DNA from: an uncultured Aquincola sp.
GTDB taxonomy: Bacteria > Pseudomonadota > Gammaproteobacteria > Burkholderiales > Burkholderiaceae
Assembly: GCA_937883885.1 (NCBI GenBank)
Contig: CAKZXL010000699.1
Coordinates: 1 to 26,253 of the forward strand
Length of the DNA: 26,253 nt
Reading direction: 5' to 3'
The notes beneath the pieces were generated by a model. It made no database searches, was not told where the DNA came from, and worked only from the letters and a program-made list of their open reading frames with translations. Position 1 is the stretch's first letter, and each line of letters begins with the position of its first letter. The translations under genes and the position numbers were made by a program. This document shows positions 9,901 through 18,225 of this stretch, in pieces.

Positions 9901-10049
9901 ACGCCTTGGCTTTGCTCGACAGAGTTTTGCGGGACCTGGATCGGGCAGCCGACTCGCAACTAAGCACGCTTGGCGGCGCGGACATCGGGGCCATGTTGAC
10001 AGGCTTGCAGACTGATCTTGAGGCGATCACCAAGGAGTTCGGGCAATGA
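6978..10049 (+). CDS. dpdH: DpdH, large P-loop ATPase with poly-proline linker
   Basis: A 1023-residue protein with a Walker A motif GESGVGKS at 77-84 and a likely Walker B, LVLLIEDFA, with acidic residues E320-D321. The layout resembles large AAA/STAND-like ATPases of defence systems such as BREX BrxC, but this is analogy only. After about residue 580 comes a Gly/Ser/Lys-rich stretch and then ten consecutive prolines (596-605). A second, helical half follows with no motif I recognise. The two halves are thus probably separate modules joined by a rigid rod. Translation through ten prolines should depend on EF-P. ATGA overlaps join it to dpdG and dpdI. Probable role: nucleotide-driven sensor or motor of the restriction complex. 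Confidence 0.85.
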   Translation: MTSLSDFWPSPQHIAECIRTEAEVVDDAVLLAVHEPGPLITRTANGAVERPATEADLLASLMRDASDGSAVLVAITGESGVGKSHLVRWLHAQLIRHPRRDQLVIVLVPKTASLRQVVERILQPLQGEAYSKLLVELSQTVDHLRPGHAAAMLCTALSLVLEQKFTEGMASLKSTDREDRELRERLALTRVLRDLIREPEVFDQWFRTPLERIVRQTIEGGSEQQTGEQRRFLPADLDPPESYTPDGSRRTVQAALQQLTRNDGASRPLAAEILQEALDPALRDVFQFSRALGQRTIEEIVDGIRQQLLKDGKELVLLIEDFAALAGIQQPLLNLMIAESDHGGVRVRAPIRTALAVTDGFLPSRQTILTRAKREWLIPNTAATPQAIIDRMVSLAGRYLNAARWGAKALREQFEVNPAGEIEGWVKPFPTALSDDDLHRLSAFGDSPQGYPLFPLSALAIESIARRELSPGGELRLNPRAFIDTVLRQTLSHRSLYESRAFPPANFKGAAPNATVQIALKARGMPQEQLERLAPVLDYWAGNPGNLSDAPRAAKGVFEAFDLPWPFDTPLDIAKDPAKGGGKGSGRAPVPQPVSPPPPPPPPPPAPELEYLNAWSKGSIDQRYARRVRNLLAEALKDRIDWTVHRLKSRSIEAAHLWLPFASVGNPSNEPKFVVAAEARPLDPVLLAGLAALERWSDNKKSWDYTNADADYPIAQQLLDRIEVQAIAWHTTSAEQQAGVALKLLQRQALLLRLSRAVEPRTPPLSDYYAGLPQPPWEPDAADTQPAAVIARAISRAEAARATVSTIVSRSVGCFQGDGDTVQAIDLRRTKSAWRQPLPEAGTMLISMQLGDFKTAADETFNASRVEGLLKRYSAATTHVLPTIRERLSDWEGAGPATQLLEQLQQAQKAGLFALITSGSFEQSKRAVETLSGEEGRQLIRQALAFKEPDPQSSIESRLLAWSALNMRQLVAVSDALALLDRVLRDLDRAADSQLSTLGGADIGAMLTGLQTDLEAITKEFGQ
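8763..8792 (+). repeat. Ten-codon proline run in dpdH
   Basis: Ten consecutive CCN codons encode P596-P605 of DpdH. All four proline codons are used in mixture, so the run is not a simple mononucleotide or trinucleotide slippage repeat; this suggests that the amino-acid sequence is selected. Confidence 0.9.
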
Positions 10050-10771
10050 CCACTCTCGTGCAGCGTTGCCAGACCTTGGAAGCCAAGATCAAGTCCCTGG
10101 CACAGGCCAAGAGCCTTGCCACCGACTTGAAACACATCCAGCAGCGCACGGGGGAGTGGCAGGCCCGCCACTCCAAGCTGATGAATCTGCGTGCTCAGAC
10201 CGCACCCTTGACCCTAGCGAGCCAAGATGCGGCAACTTTGGCCTCGAAGAAGGGCGCGCTTCGCCAGAATGCGCAGAAGGTGCTGTCCCGCCTGCTCGAA
10301 AAGGATGACATCAAGGAACTCACCCGCGATGCGGCCTGGACGCGCCTGCTCAATGCCTGCGAAGGCTTCACCGATGAGCTCGATGCGGCTGGTCGCAGGG
10401 CCTGGCGGGCCCATCTGGAGCAACTCGGCACCCTTGAGAGTCCGAACACCCTGCGCTTGCGTACGCCGCCGATGCCCTCCAACGACGATGCGTTGCAGGC
10501 CTATCAGGTCAGCTACGCCGCTTTTTCAGCGATCGCACGCTTGGAACTGCCCCGATCCCCTGACGACCTCGTGCAGATCTCTGCCCATGTGGCGTCGTGT
10601 CGACAGGCCTTCGCTCGACTTGCATTCGACTTGCCGGACGAGGTCAAGGCGTTCTATGACGCCATCTATGCAGGCACCGCGACCCTTGCTCACGTCACCG
10701 CGACCGTCGCGAAGTGGCTTGACGAGAAAGGGCAGTTGGATCGCTTCCGCGTTCGGAGTGCCCATCAGTGA
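10046..10771 (+). CDS. dpdI: DpdI, small helical protein between DpdH and DpdJ
   Basis: A 241-residue protein, mostly helical, assigned DpdI by position. Residues 1-50 have the heptad-like pattern of a coiled coil (LEAKIKSLAQAKSLATDLKH), and no catalytic motif is visible. Its ATG overlaps the dpdH stop (ATGA), and its TGA overlaps the GTG start of dpdJ (GTGA). The likely role is structural, connecting DpdH and DpdJ, but nothing in the sequence proves it. Confidence 0.75.
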   Translation: MTTLVQRCQTLEAKIKSLAQAKSLATDLKHIQQRTGEWQARHSKLMNLRAQTAPLTLASQDAATLASKKGALRQNAQKVLSRLLEKDDIKELTRDAAWTRLLNACEGFTDELDAAGRRAWRAHLEQLGTLESPNTLRLRTPPMPSNDDALQAYQVSYAAFSAIARLELPRSPDDLVQISAHVASCRQAFARLAFDLPDEVKAFYDAIYAGTATLAHVTATVAKWLDEKGQLDRFRVRSAHQ

Positions 10772-13700
10772 GTCTTGCACCTGACCTGGCGCTGGCCGAA
10801 GCGGCTCTTGATCGTTTGGAGCGACTGGAAGTACGCGTTCTCGTCTGGGGACTGGTCGACAGCGCGCTGAGCGCGTCAGAGGTTGAAGAAACGCTGCGAG
10901 ACGTCCTGAACGAACGCCAGGATATTGCCGCCGATCCGAAGTGCACGATCGACACGGAAGCTGCGCTCCAGAAACGCCTGATCGAACTCGGTCACCTGTT
11001 CGCTGTTCCCGGACGCCCGGCAACACCGCCGAGGTTTCGGACACGCATGGCTGAAGGCGTTCGCTTGTTTGCCCGCCTGCGCCAGATGTTTCCGCGCCAG
11101 CACGAGGGACCGAACTGGGTGAGCGCCGCCACCCTGGTTGCCGACTACCGCTTACTGTGGCGCCCTCGGAAGTACCCCGCGCGCAATCTGACGACCGCCG
11201 CGTCACGGGAGATCATCGCGGCGCGCGTGTCCGATCCCAGAGTGCTGACCGCCGTTGCCACGTGGTTCGATGGTGGCAGTCCAGACTGGAAGTTCGCGCG
11301 CTTCCAGATCGACGCGGCGGCCCGCATTCTTGAAGGCCTGACGGGCCGTGGCGCACGAGGCACGCTGGTATCGGCGGGAACGGGTAGCGGCAAGACGCTT
11401 GCCTTCTACTTGCCGGCGCTGACGTGGTTGGCTGCTGAGCGAAGAGCCCAACCCGGCGCTCGCGGAGTTCGGGTCCTGGCGCTATACCCCCGCAACGAAC
11501 TCTTGAAGGACCAACTCGCCGAGGTCTACCAGCAGGCGCGCAAGTTTGATGCGGATCTGGGCAAGGTCGGGACCACGCTCAGCATCGGCGTGCTCTACGG
11601 GGACACCCCTGAAACGCTGAACTCGATAGAGAAGAAGTGGCAAAAGACTCGAGGCGAGTGTCCCTTCTTTCGCTGTCCACAGCGTGGCTGTGGCGGGGGC
11701 CTGCGTCTGGCAGGCGCAGGCGGCCCTGAGAGCCAGGGCCGCCTGACCTGCGTCACATGTGGGCACATCGTCGAATCACTGCACCTGCGGTTCACCCGCA
11801 GGTCGATGATCGAGGACCCCCCCGACATCCTCTTCACTTCCGTGGAGATGATGAACCAGCGGCTCGCCGACTCGCAGATCAGACACCTCTTTGGTCTGGG
11901 GCCCAGAGCCTCAATGGCGCCTGCGCTGATGCTGCTCGACGAGGTGCACCTCTACACAGGGACCTTTGGTGCTCAGACGGCTCACCTGTTGCGGCGGTGG
12001 TCGCACCTCAGTCGCCGTCAGACCCAGTTTGTCGGGCTGTCCGCGACCATCGCCGACGGGGCTGCATTCTTCGCTTCGCTGGTCGGCCTGGACCGCAGCG
12101 TTGTCGAAGAGATTGCGCCCAACTCTGAGCACATGGTCAGTGAGGGCGCCGAGTACATGCTGGCCTTGAGAGGCGACCCTGTATCCCAGGCTGCGCTTCT
12201 TTCGACATCGATCCAGGCCCTGATGCTCGCCTCGCGCCTGCTGGACACCCGGGAAGGCTTCACCAAGGGAGTCAAGCCTTTTGCCGGCTGGCGCAGTTTC
12301 GCTTTCACGGACCAACTGGACGCAACCAACCGCCTCTTCTACGACCTCCGGGATGCGGAAGGCCGCACAGAACAGGGACACCCCGCGAATCGCCGGCACC
12401 CCAACGGCGGCCTGGCCCACTTGCGCCGCGCCGGTGCGAGCCTGCGCCGCTATGAGGGGGGACAAGATTGGAGGGCTCTCGAAGCCAATGGCCATGTACT
12501 GTCCACCCGGCATCGCGTGGAGAGAACCACGGCGCTCGATACCGGTGTCTGCCACGACGCCGAAATCGTCGTCGCTACCGCGGCGCTGGAGGTGGGCTAT
12601 GACGACCCGGCAGTCGGTGTCGTCCTGCAGCACAAGGCCCCTCGAGACATGGCGCAGTTCCTGCAGCGCAAGGGCCGGGCAGGCCGTACGCGGCATGTGC
12701 GCCCCTGGACCATCATGGTGCTGTCCGACTACGGGCGCGATCGCTTGGCCTATCAGGCATACGAACAGTTCTTCGACCCTGAACTGCCGCCCCGTGAACT
12801 GCCCCTGAGCAACCGCTACATCCGGCGTATGCAGGCGGCCAATGCGCTGATCGACTATCTCGGCGTGGCCATGCAGCAAGGCGAGCCTGCAGGTTCAGTG
12901 TGGCGGGACCTGTCTGGACCACAGTCCACCCGCTTGGAGGGTTGGTCGCGTCCGGCGGAGGACCAGATCAAGCAGAACAAGGCGAGCTTTCCGCTGAATC
13001 CGAGTCAGTGGAAAGCAGTCAAGAGTGAGGCGATTCGGATCGGCCCTGCAGGCGAACATAAGTTTGCTGGTAGCAACTGGCTGCAGGATCGCCTGCGTCG
13101 AGCCTACCTCACGCAGCAGTTGGTCAACCTGCTCAAGGATCCGGCCAAGCTAGAAGACCTCACACGCTTTCTCGTTCAAGCGCTGGCACTTTCGCGCGAG
13201 GAGGTGGACACCCTGCTGTGGGAGCATCCACGCCCGCTGTTGCTGACCGTCGTGCCCACAGCCTTGAGACGCTTGGCTACCAACTGGCGTTCCCATGGCC
13301 AGCCGGCCACCGATCGACGAAACAGCCATCCGCTTCCCGAGTTCATGCCGGGAACGCTCTTTGCAGACCTGTCTCTGCCAGAGGTCCAGCTTCAGGGCGG
13401 TCCATTCGATGACGTGGCCTTGCCCGTGCTGCAGGCCTTGAACGAATTGGCCCCGGGCAAGGTCTCCCGTCGTCTGGACCAGCCGCTGTGGATCGGACTT
13501 TCAGACGCTGAGCTTGCGGCCGATCTCGCGGCCGTGACGACGACGCGTGAGGTTGACGTCGCACTCTGGTACGACCTCGATCCCCAGTTCGACTTTCATC
13601 GTTCCGAAAACGGACAGGTGAGCGCCTGCGCTGCCTTTCGCCCCGCGGCAATCCGACTTATCTCGCCCCCACGGCGGCCGGAGCTGCGTGACACCTCCAA

Positions 13701-15483
13701 CGCGCGACTGATCTGGCGGACCCAACTGTTTGGGGGTCGCGTGGGCAATGTCTTCGAGGCTCCTTCGGACCGAGTCGGCATCGCCCGACTGGTGCAGCGC
13801 GTCTCTGTCCACACCCACGCCAGCCAGTCGGCAGCTACGGTGCGACGGTACGCCGTTGCCTCCAGCGTCAATCTGCGCGTGGCGACAGGCAACCAAACAG
13901 TCGACCACACAGCCTTGTGGCACTTTACCCAGGGCGGCAAGCCCTGCGGCATCGGATTCGAAGTCGAGGCCGACGCACTGTGCCTCCACATGAATCTTCC
14001 AGCGTCCCCGAGCGCAACTCTGCTGCAGGAGGACGCCTCCATTCTCCGCGCCGCCCGCAGCGCGCGCTTTCAATGGGAAGCCCAGCATGGCCCGGCGCTG
14101 GCCGGCACGGTGGGCAACGTCTTCCTTCGAGGCTGGCTGGCCCAGATCTTCAAAGTGGCTGCGGTAGCCCTCGCTCAGGAGCGCGAGATCACACTGGGGC
14201 AGGCGATTGACCTACTGCGGCAACCGGCTGAGCAACCCAGACTGCGGGACGTCCTGGTCACGATCTTCCAGTCCCCAGATGCGCCTGACGACGACGACCA
14301 CCCAGTACCGGGAAGGGAACCCCGCCTCCGTTCCAAGTTGAACGACGCGTTTGCCGACGCTGTGACACGCGACGCCCTCGCCACTTTGGCGCACCAGATC
14401 CTGGCCGAGCCCATTGATGCCGCTTGGGATGACTGGCTCCGACGGGCCCAACTGCAGACCTTTGCGGCGGCCCTCATGGACGCCATCCAGCAAGCTTGCC
14501 CCCAGGTGGACCCGGACGACCTCATGGTCGACACCGATCCAGGTCCAACGGAGGAAGGCAAGGAGCGAGCTGAAGTCCAGTTGTGGATCTCGGAGGCCAA
14601 CCCGGGCGGCAACGGGCTCATCGAGCAGGTGGTTGAGGCTATGGCCACTCGGACGGATCACTTCTACCGCCGCATTGAAGCCGCGCTGGGGCCCTCGGAG
14701 TTTGAGCAGATCGACATCCAGTTGCAGGACTATCTCCAGCGAATCGGAGGCCCGACGCCCGAGACCGCCTGGATCGATGCAACCCAGGCGGTCCGCTCGG
14801 CCTCGTCCACTCAAGAGGCTCAGGCAAGCCTGCTGTGTTTGCGACAGTTCCTGGCGGCCCAAGGCCATGGTGTATTCCACGGCTACGTTTCAGCGATCAG
14901 CAATCGACTGCTTCGTCCGAACAGCCCTCCTGATCTGGACCAACTCCTTGCTGAGTTGCTGCAGGCTTGGGAGGCCCTGGAGGCGCGACTGGGTGTCGAA
15001 GTCGATGCACGCGTCATGTGCGCCGTGTTCAGCCAAGACCCCCGTATTGATGCGGCATTTGCGGCCGCTGACTTCCAAGTCCCTTCCGCTCAACTCGTGA
15101 CCTGGCGGTTCAGCATGCTGCTGGGCGTGCTCTGGGCCCGGGGCCACGGACTGCGGGCCCATGCCTTGCCGGTCACAGAGCGGTTCGCCGAGGCGCCCAT
15201 GACTACGGACCGCCTCCTGTTGGCACCGTGGCTGTCGCCACCCCAACGTGCCTTGGCCGCCGATGCCGCCGATCTGCAGGAGCAACTGCACCATCAACTC
15301 AAGCAAACCGGTCAGGCCATCGTTTCGGCGGGCCCCGACCCGGCGCAGATCCAGCGAGTGATGTGCCTGGCCGCCACGGTGCCCGTGCAACTCGAGTACC
15401 TGAATGTCTATCCTCGCCTGACGTCCGTGGTCCGTGCACTGGGATCCGTGGCCCTCCACTTTGAGTTGGAGGCCACGGCATGA
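10768..15483 (+). CDS. dpdJ: DpdJ, giant DEAD/DEAH-type helicase with cysteine cluster
   Basis: Predicted superfamily 2 helicase, 1571 residues, starting at a GTG that overlaps the dpdI stop. Motifs: Walker A AGTGSGKT at 203-210; DEVH at 391-394; GLSAT then TAALEVGYDDP; motif VI QRKGRAGR at 633-640. Between motifs I and II sits a cysteine group, C298, C303, C308, C328 and C331, that looks like a zinc-binding insert. The ~900 residues after the helicase core carry no named motif. The ALEVGYDDP and QRKGRAGR motifs recall the DrmA/MrfA-type helicases, and the next gene is a PLD-like protein, as in DISARM (DrmA with DrmC). ATGA overlap with dpdK. Confidence 0.9.
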   Translation: MSLAPDLALAEAALDRLERLEVRVLVWGLVDSALSASEVEETLRDVLNERQDIAADPKCTIDTEAALQKRLIELGHLFAVPGRPATPPRFRTRMAEGVRLFARLRQMFPRQHEGPNWVSAATLVADYRLLWRPRKYPARNLTTAASREIIAARVSDPRVLTAVATWFDGGSPDWKFARFQIDAAARILEGLTGRGARGTLVSAGTGSGKTLAFYLPALTWLAAERRAQPGARGVRVLALYPRNELLKDQLAEVYQQARKFDADLGKVGTTLSIGVLYGDTPETLNSIEKKWQKTRGECPFFRCPQRGCGGGLRLAGAGGPESQGRLTCVTCGHIVESLHLRFTRRSMIEDPPDILFTSVEMMNQRLADSQIRHLFGLGPRASMAPALMLLDEVHLYTGTFGAQTAHLLRRWSHLSRRQTQFVGLSATIADGAAFFASLVGLDRSVVEEIAPNSEHMVSEGAEYMLALRGDPVSQAALLSTSIQALMLASRLLDTREGFTKGVKPFAGWRSFAFTDQLDATNRLFYDLRDAEGRTEQGHPANRRHPNGGLAHLRRAGASLRRYEGGQDWRALEANGHVLSTRHRVERTTALDTGVCHDAEIVVATAALEVGYDDPAVGVVLQHKAPRDMAQFLQRKGRAGRTRHVRPWTIMVLSDYGRDRLAYQAYEQFFDPELPPRELPLSNRYIRRMQAANALIDYLGVAMQQGEPAGSVWRDLSGPQSTRLEGWSRPAEDQIKQNKASFPLNPSQWKAVKSEAIRIGPAGEHKFAGSNWLQDRLRRAYLTQQLVNLLKDPAKLEDLTRFLVQALALSREEVDTLLWEHPRPLLLTVVPTALRRLATNWRSHGQPATDRRNSHPLPEFMPGTLFADLSLPEVQLQGGPFDDVALPVLQALNELAPGKVSRRLDQPLWIGLSDAELAADLAAVTTTREVDVALWYDLDPQFDFHRSENGQVSACAAFRPAAIRLISPPRRPELRDTSNARLIWRTQLFGGRVGNVFEAPSDRVGIARLVQRVSVHTHASQSAATVRRYAVASSVNLRVATGNQTVDHTALWHFTQGGKPCGIGFEVEADALCLHMNLPASPSATLLQEDASILRAARSARFQWEAQHGPALAGTVGNVFLRGWLAQIFKVAAVALAQEREITLGQAIDLLRQPAEQPRLRDVLVTIFQSPDAPDDDDHPVPGREPRLRSKLNDAFADAVTRDALATLAHQILAEPIDAAWDDWLRRAQLQTFAAALMDAIQQACPQVDPDDLMVDTDPGPTEEGKERAEVQLWISEANPGGNGLIEQVVEAMATRTDHFYRRIEAALGPSEFEQIDIQLQDYLQRIGGPTPETAWIDATQAVRSASSTQEAQASLLCLRQFLAAQGHGVFHGYVSAISNRLLRPNSPPDLDQLLAELLQAWEALEARLGVEVDARVMCAVFSQDPRIDAAFAAADFQVPSAQLVTWRFSMLLGVLWARGHGLRAHALPVTERFAEAPMTTDRLLLAPWLSPPQRALAADAADLQEQLHHQLKQTGQAIVSAGPDPAQIQRVMCLAATVPVQLEYLNVYPRLTSVVRALGSVALHFELEATA

Positions 15484-16010
15484 GCGGCACCCGCAAGATA
15501 TACAAGGGCGCGGTGACCTCGCAGCATGCCGTCAGGGAAGTGTTGACGATGGTGTTCGCCCAGGAGCTATTGGCGCCCAGCAGAGAAGTCTTCATCGTCG
15601 CGCCCTGGATAAGCAACATCGTCGTCTTCGACAGTCAAATCGGCCAGTACGCCACCCTCAATCCCGAGTGGGCGAAGCGCGAGATTCGTCTGGTTGAGGT
15701 CTTGGTGGCCATCGCTGCCAACGGCACCACACTTCACATCCACACCCGTCCGGACGATCACAACAGAGTCTTCAAGCGCCGCATTCAAGAAGCTCTCGGG
15801 GATGCCGGTCTGCTCGATCAACTGCGCTGGAGCGATCGCAATGCACTGCTGCACACCAAAGGCGTCTGGACAGACCGGGTTCTGATCGACGGCTCGATGA
15901 ATCTGACAGAAAGCGGTATAGCGCTTAATGAAGAGTCCGTGACGGTCTCGTTCGATCCTGAGCAGGTCGCTGCAGCCAGAGTGCACTTTGCCCTATATGA
16001 GCAGCACTGA
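15480..16010 (+). CDS. dpdK: DpdK, phospholipase D-like nuclease candidate
   Basis: A 176-residue PLD-superfamily protein. It has one complete HxKx4D motif (H125, K127, D132 in HTKGVWTD) followed by GSMN at 138-141, the usual GSxN of the family. With only one motif per chain, an active site would require a dimer, as in Nuc and BfiI. It is the only recognisable nuclease motif in the restriction operon, so it is the best candidate for the DNA-cutting subunit. There is no signal peptide, so it is probably cytoplasmic. Its ATG overlaps the dpdJ stop; its end overlaps dpdD by 14 bases. Confidence 0.88.
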   Translation: MSGTRKIYKGAVTSQHAVREVLTMVFAQELLAPSREVFIVAPWISNIVVFDSQIGQYATLNPEWAKREIRLVEVLVAIAANGTTLHIHTRPDDHNRVFKRRIQEALGDAGLLDQLRWSDRNALLHTKGVWTDRVLIDGSMNLTESGIALNEESVTVSFDPEQVAAARVHFALYEQH

Positions 16011-18225
16011 CACCCTAGTCCACCGTCAGCGGGCTGCGGCACTGCAAGCCGCGTTCTTTGCGTCGCCCAACTGCTGCAACTTCGCGACCATCAGTGACGA
16101 TCCGCAGGCGCAGAGCGCGCTGCAGACCTGCTTGAAGGGCCATGCTTCAGGCGCTGTTGACCGAGGCGTGCTCTTACCTTTCCGGGAAGCGGCCGCCGGA
16201 CCGACGGCTTGGTTTGTCTGTGCCAGTTCGATGCAGATGCTGCGCGCGCTCCAGGACGAAGTGCGCGCCTTCATTGGTCCGAGTTTTGCCGAGGAGAGGG
16301 CGCAGAGCCGGCCGCTGGACACGGCGGACCAGCACGCATTGCCTCTGATCGAAGCGGCAGGGTGGTTTTCTTTCCGCCTGGACTCGCCTGATCCGCGCAG
16401 CGACACCCGGCTGTTGAACCAGTGGCGACTCTATGGGGACCTGCTCAGCCGCCGTCCACGGGCTCCGTCGTACGTACCCAGTACGTTTCACCAGCTTCGC
16501 GCGTCGTTCGATCGCGCCTTGTTGGCACGCAATGAAGTCGCTGCCCAGGCCGCCATGGCTGCCCTGCGCGAGAGGTTCGGGGTCTCGGCAGAGAACCGCC
16601 TGTACCTCGAGATTCGGTTGGCCGCTGCCTTTGAGCGCTGGAATGCCATCTCTCAGCATCCGCTGCTGCCGAGGTTGATTCACCTTCAATTGCCACCCGA
16701 GACCTACGGCGATGTGATGGAGGCGCTGTACCGCGCGCACGCCCAGGCGTTCGAGGCTGGCCCCACCCTCGAACCACTTCTTGATCAGTTCCGAACCGAG
16801 ATCGGCGTACCGGCCCTGCCGCTCTTCAAGACCCGCCGTACCTCTCGCCGCCCCGCGGTTCTCAAAGCCTTTGTGCTCCACGAACTGCTACAGGACGAGC
16901 CTCAATGGGCGGTCTGTGAGCGATTCCTAAAGGAGCTGCCAGTTGGCGCGTTCGGCGCGGTCGACGCCCTGGTGCGCGAGCGATGCGCAAAGTCACCCCG
17001 AGCGGCTGACTTTGAAGCCGCCCGGGCGGCACTTGCGAACGAGGAGTTCGACCGAGCTTGGGAGTTGCTATGGGTCCTGCCGGACAGCGTTGACGTGTTG
17101 CGGGGCCTCATCGCGTGTGCGCGGGAGTCGGCTGACCCCGACAAGGCCGCAGCTGTCCTGACTCGACTGGACGCTTCGGAGACTGCCGTCCGGTCGAGCG
17201 TCGAGTCGGCATCGGCCACGCGCCTGGCGAATCTTCGCGCCAGCTACCGCCCGCCTGCGGGACCATCTGAGAAGGCCTCCCCCTTCGTTCGTTGGACGGA
17301 CGAGCCCGAAGAGCGCTATGTCGAACGCTGGGCGGAGTTTGTGCGCTCGGTCGAGCCGACAGCGCTGTTGGCGCACAGGGACGTAGTCAAGGTGGCCGTC
17401 GAGTGTCTGATGCACCTTGCCGTCGACGACCCGGCTCTGCTCGAGCGGCTCTACCCGCTGTGGCACGAGTTGTTCATCGAGCGTATCGATCCCACCCCGC
17501 TGCTTGTGCCGGTCTACCTGGAGATGCTGGAAGCACTTCGGGCGCGCGATGTGTTTCAGCGAACGGATCAGGAATTGATACATCAGATCCTTGTGACCAT
17601 CATTGAGAGCGGTGACGACGCATCGTATCGACAGGCGGTGGACACCGTGTCCAAGGTCTTTGGGGCAATTCGGTCCCCACATGCACTGGGCTGGGCCCTC
17701 GATGTCTGTGACTCGTTGTCCCAGCGGCGGGTCCGCGATGCCGACGCGCGCCTGAGGCTTCTCACCCAGGTCATCCAGGCGTGTCAGGAGTTCAGTTCCC
17801 GACTAGACCGTCTGCAGATCCATCAACTGCGCCTGCTCGCCAAGGAAGCCCAACTCGAATCGCCCGAGTTGCCCGAGGCCACTCCTTTAGCCGACGAGGA
17901 GACGCAGGCGCCCGACGAGACACCCTACAGGGTCGCGATCTACAGCCTCGATGAAGCCGCCACACGGCGCGCCGTGGAGATCTTGAAGTCGCTGCATCCC
18001 CACTGGGTCATAGACACCAACGCCGACCAAGTCTGTACCGATAGGCTCAAGGCCTTGGCCCACAAAGCCAACGTGTTTGTCTTCGCCTGGCGATGCAGCA
18101 AGCATGCCGCCTACTACTGTGTGAAGGCCAGCAGCCAGAAGGAGAACCTGGTCATGGCCCGCGGCGTAGGCACCACCAGCCTGGTGGCCGCCGCCGTCGA
18201 ATTCCTGCGCGGACAACCGGCCTAG
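15997..18225 (+). CDS. dpdD: DpdD, large helical Dpd protein with DUF2325-like tail
   Basis: A 742-residue protein from ATG 15997; a TTG nine bases upstream would add three residues and is less likely. It overlaps dpdK by 14 bases, the only junction in this operon that is not a 4-base overlap. Residues ~1-630 are mostly alpha-helical and may contain helical repeats; no catalytic motif is evident. After an acidic linker, residues ~643-738 form a compact alpha/beta-looking domain (YRVAIYSLDEA, ANVFVFAWRCSKHAA, GVGTTSLVAA) that resembles DUF2325. The Dpd assignment is from size, position and the rest of the cluster being accounted for. Its TAG shares CTAG with the queE stop on the other strand. 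Confidence 0.78.
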   Translation: MSSTDTLVHRQRAAALQAAFFASPNCCNFATISDDPQAQSALQTCLKGHASGAVDRGVLLPFREAAAGPTAWFVCASSMQMLRALQDEVRAFIGPSFAEERAQSRPLDTADQHALPLIEAAGWFSFRLDSPDPRSDTRLLNQWRLYGDLLSRRPRAPSYVPSTFHQLRASFDRALLARNEVAAQAAMAALRERFGVSAENRLYLEIRLAAAFERWNAISQHPLLPRLIHLQLPPETYGDVMEALYRAHAQAFEAGPTLEPLLDQFRTEIGVPALPLFKTRRTSRRPAVLKAFVLHELLQDEPQWAVCERFLKELPVGAFGAVDALVRERCAKSPRAADFEAARAALANEEFDRAWELLWVLPDSVDVLRGLIACARESADPDKAAAVLTRLDASETAVRSSVESASATRLANLRASYRPPAGPSEKASPFVRWTDEPEERYVERWAEFVRSVEPTALLAHRDVVKVAVECLMHLAVDDPALLERLYPLWHELFIERIDPTPLLVPVYLEMLEALRARDVFQRTDQELIHQILVTIIESGDDASYRQAVDTVSKVFGAIRSPHALGWALDVCDSLSQRRVRDADARLRLLTQVIQACQEFSSRLDRLQIHQLRLLAKEAQLESPELPEATPLADEETQAPDETPYRVAIYSLDEAATRRAVEILKSLHPHWVIDTNADQVCTDRLKALAHKANVFVFAWRCSKHAAYYCVKASSQKENLVMARGVGTTSLVAAAVEFLRGQPA
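18222..18225. other. Shared CTAG: stop codons of dpdD (+) and queE (-)
   Basis: The palindromic CTAG gives TAG for dpdD at 18223-18225 on the plus strand and TAG for queE at 18224-18222 on the minus strand. The two convergent operons therefore meet with no intergenic base and no room for a terminator outside coding sequence. Confidence 0.95.

Noticed and set aside
11911..12879. Minus-strand open frame of 322 codons inside dpdJ
   Set aside because: It lies opposite the dpdJ helicase motifs, which fix the true strand; the translation has no recognisable domain.
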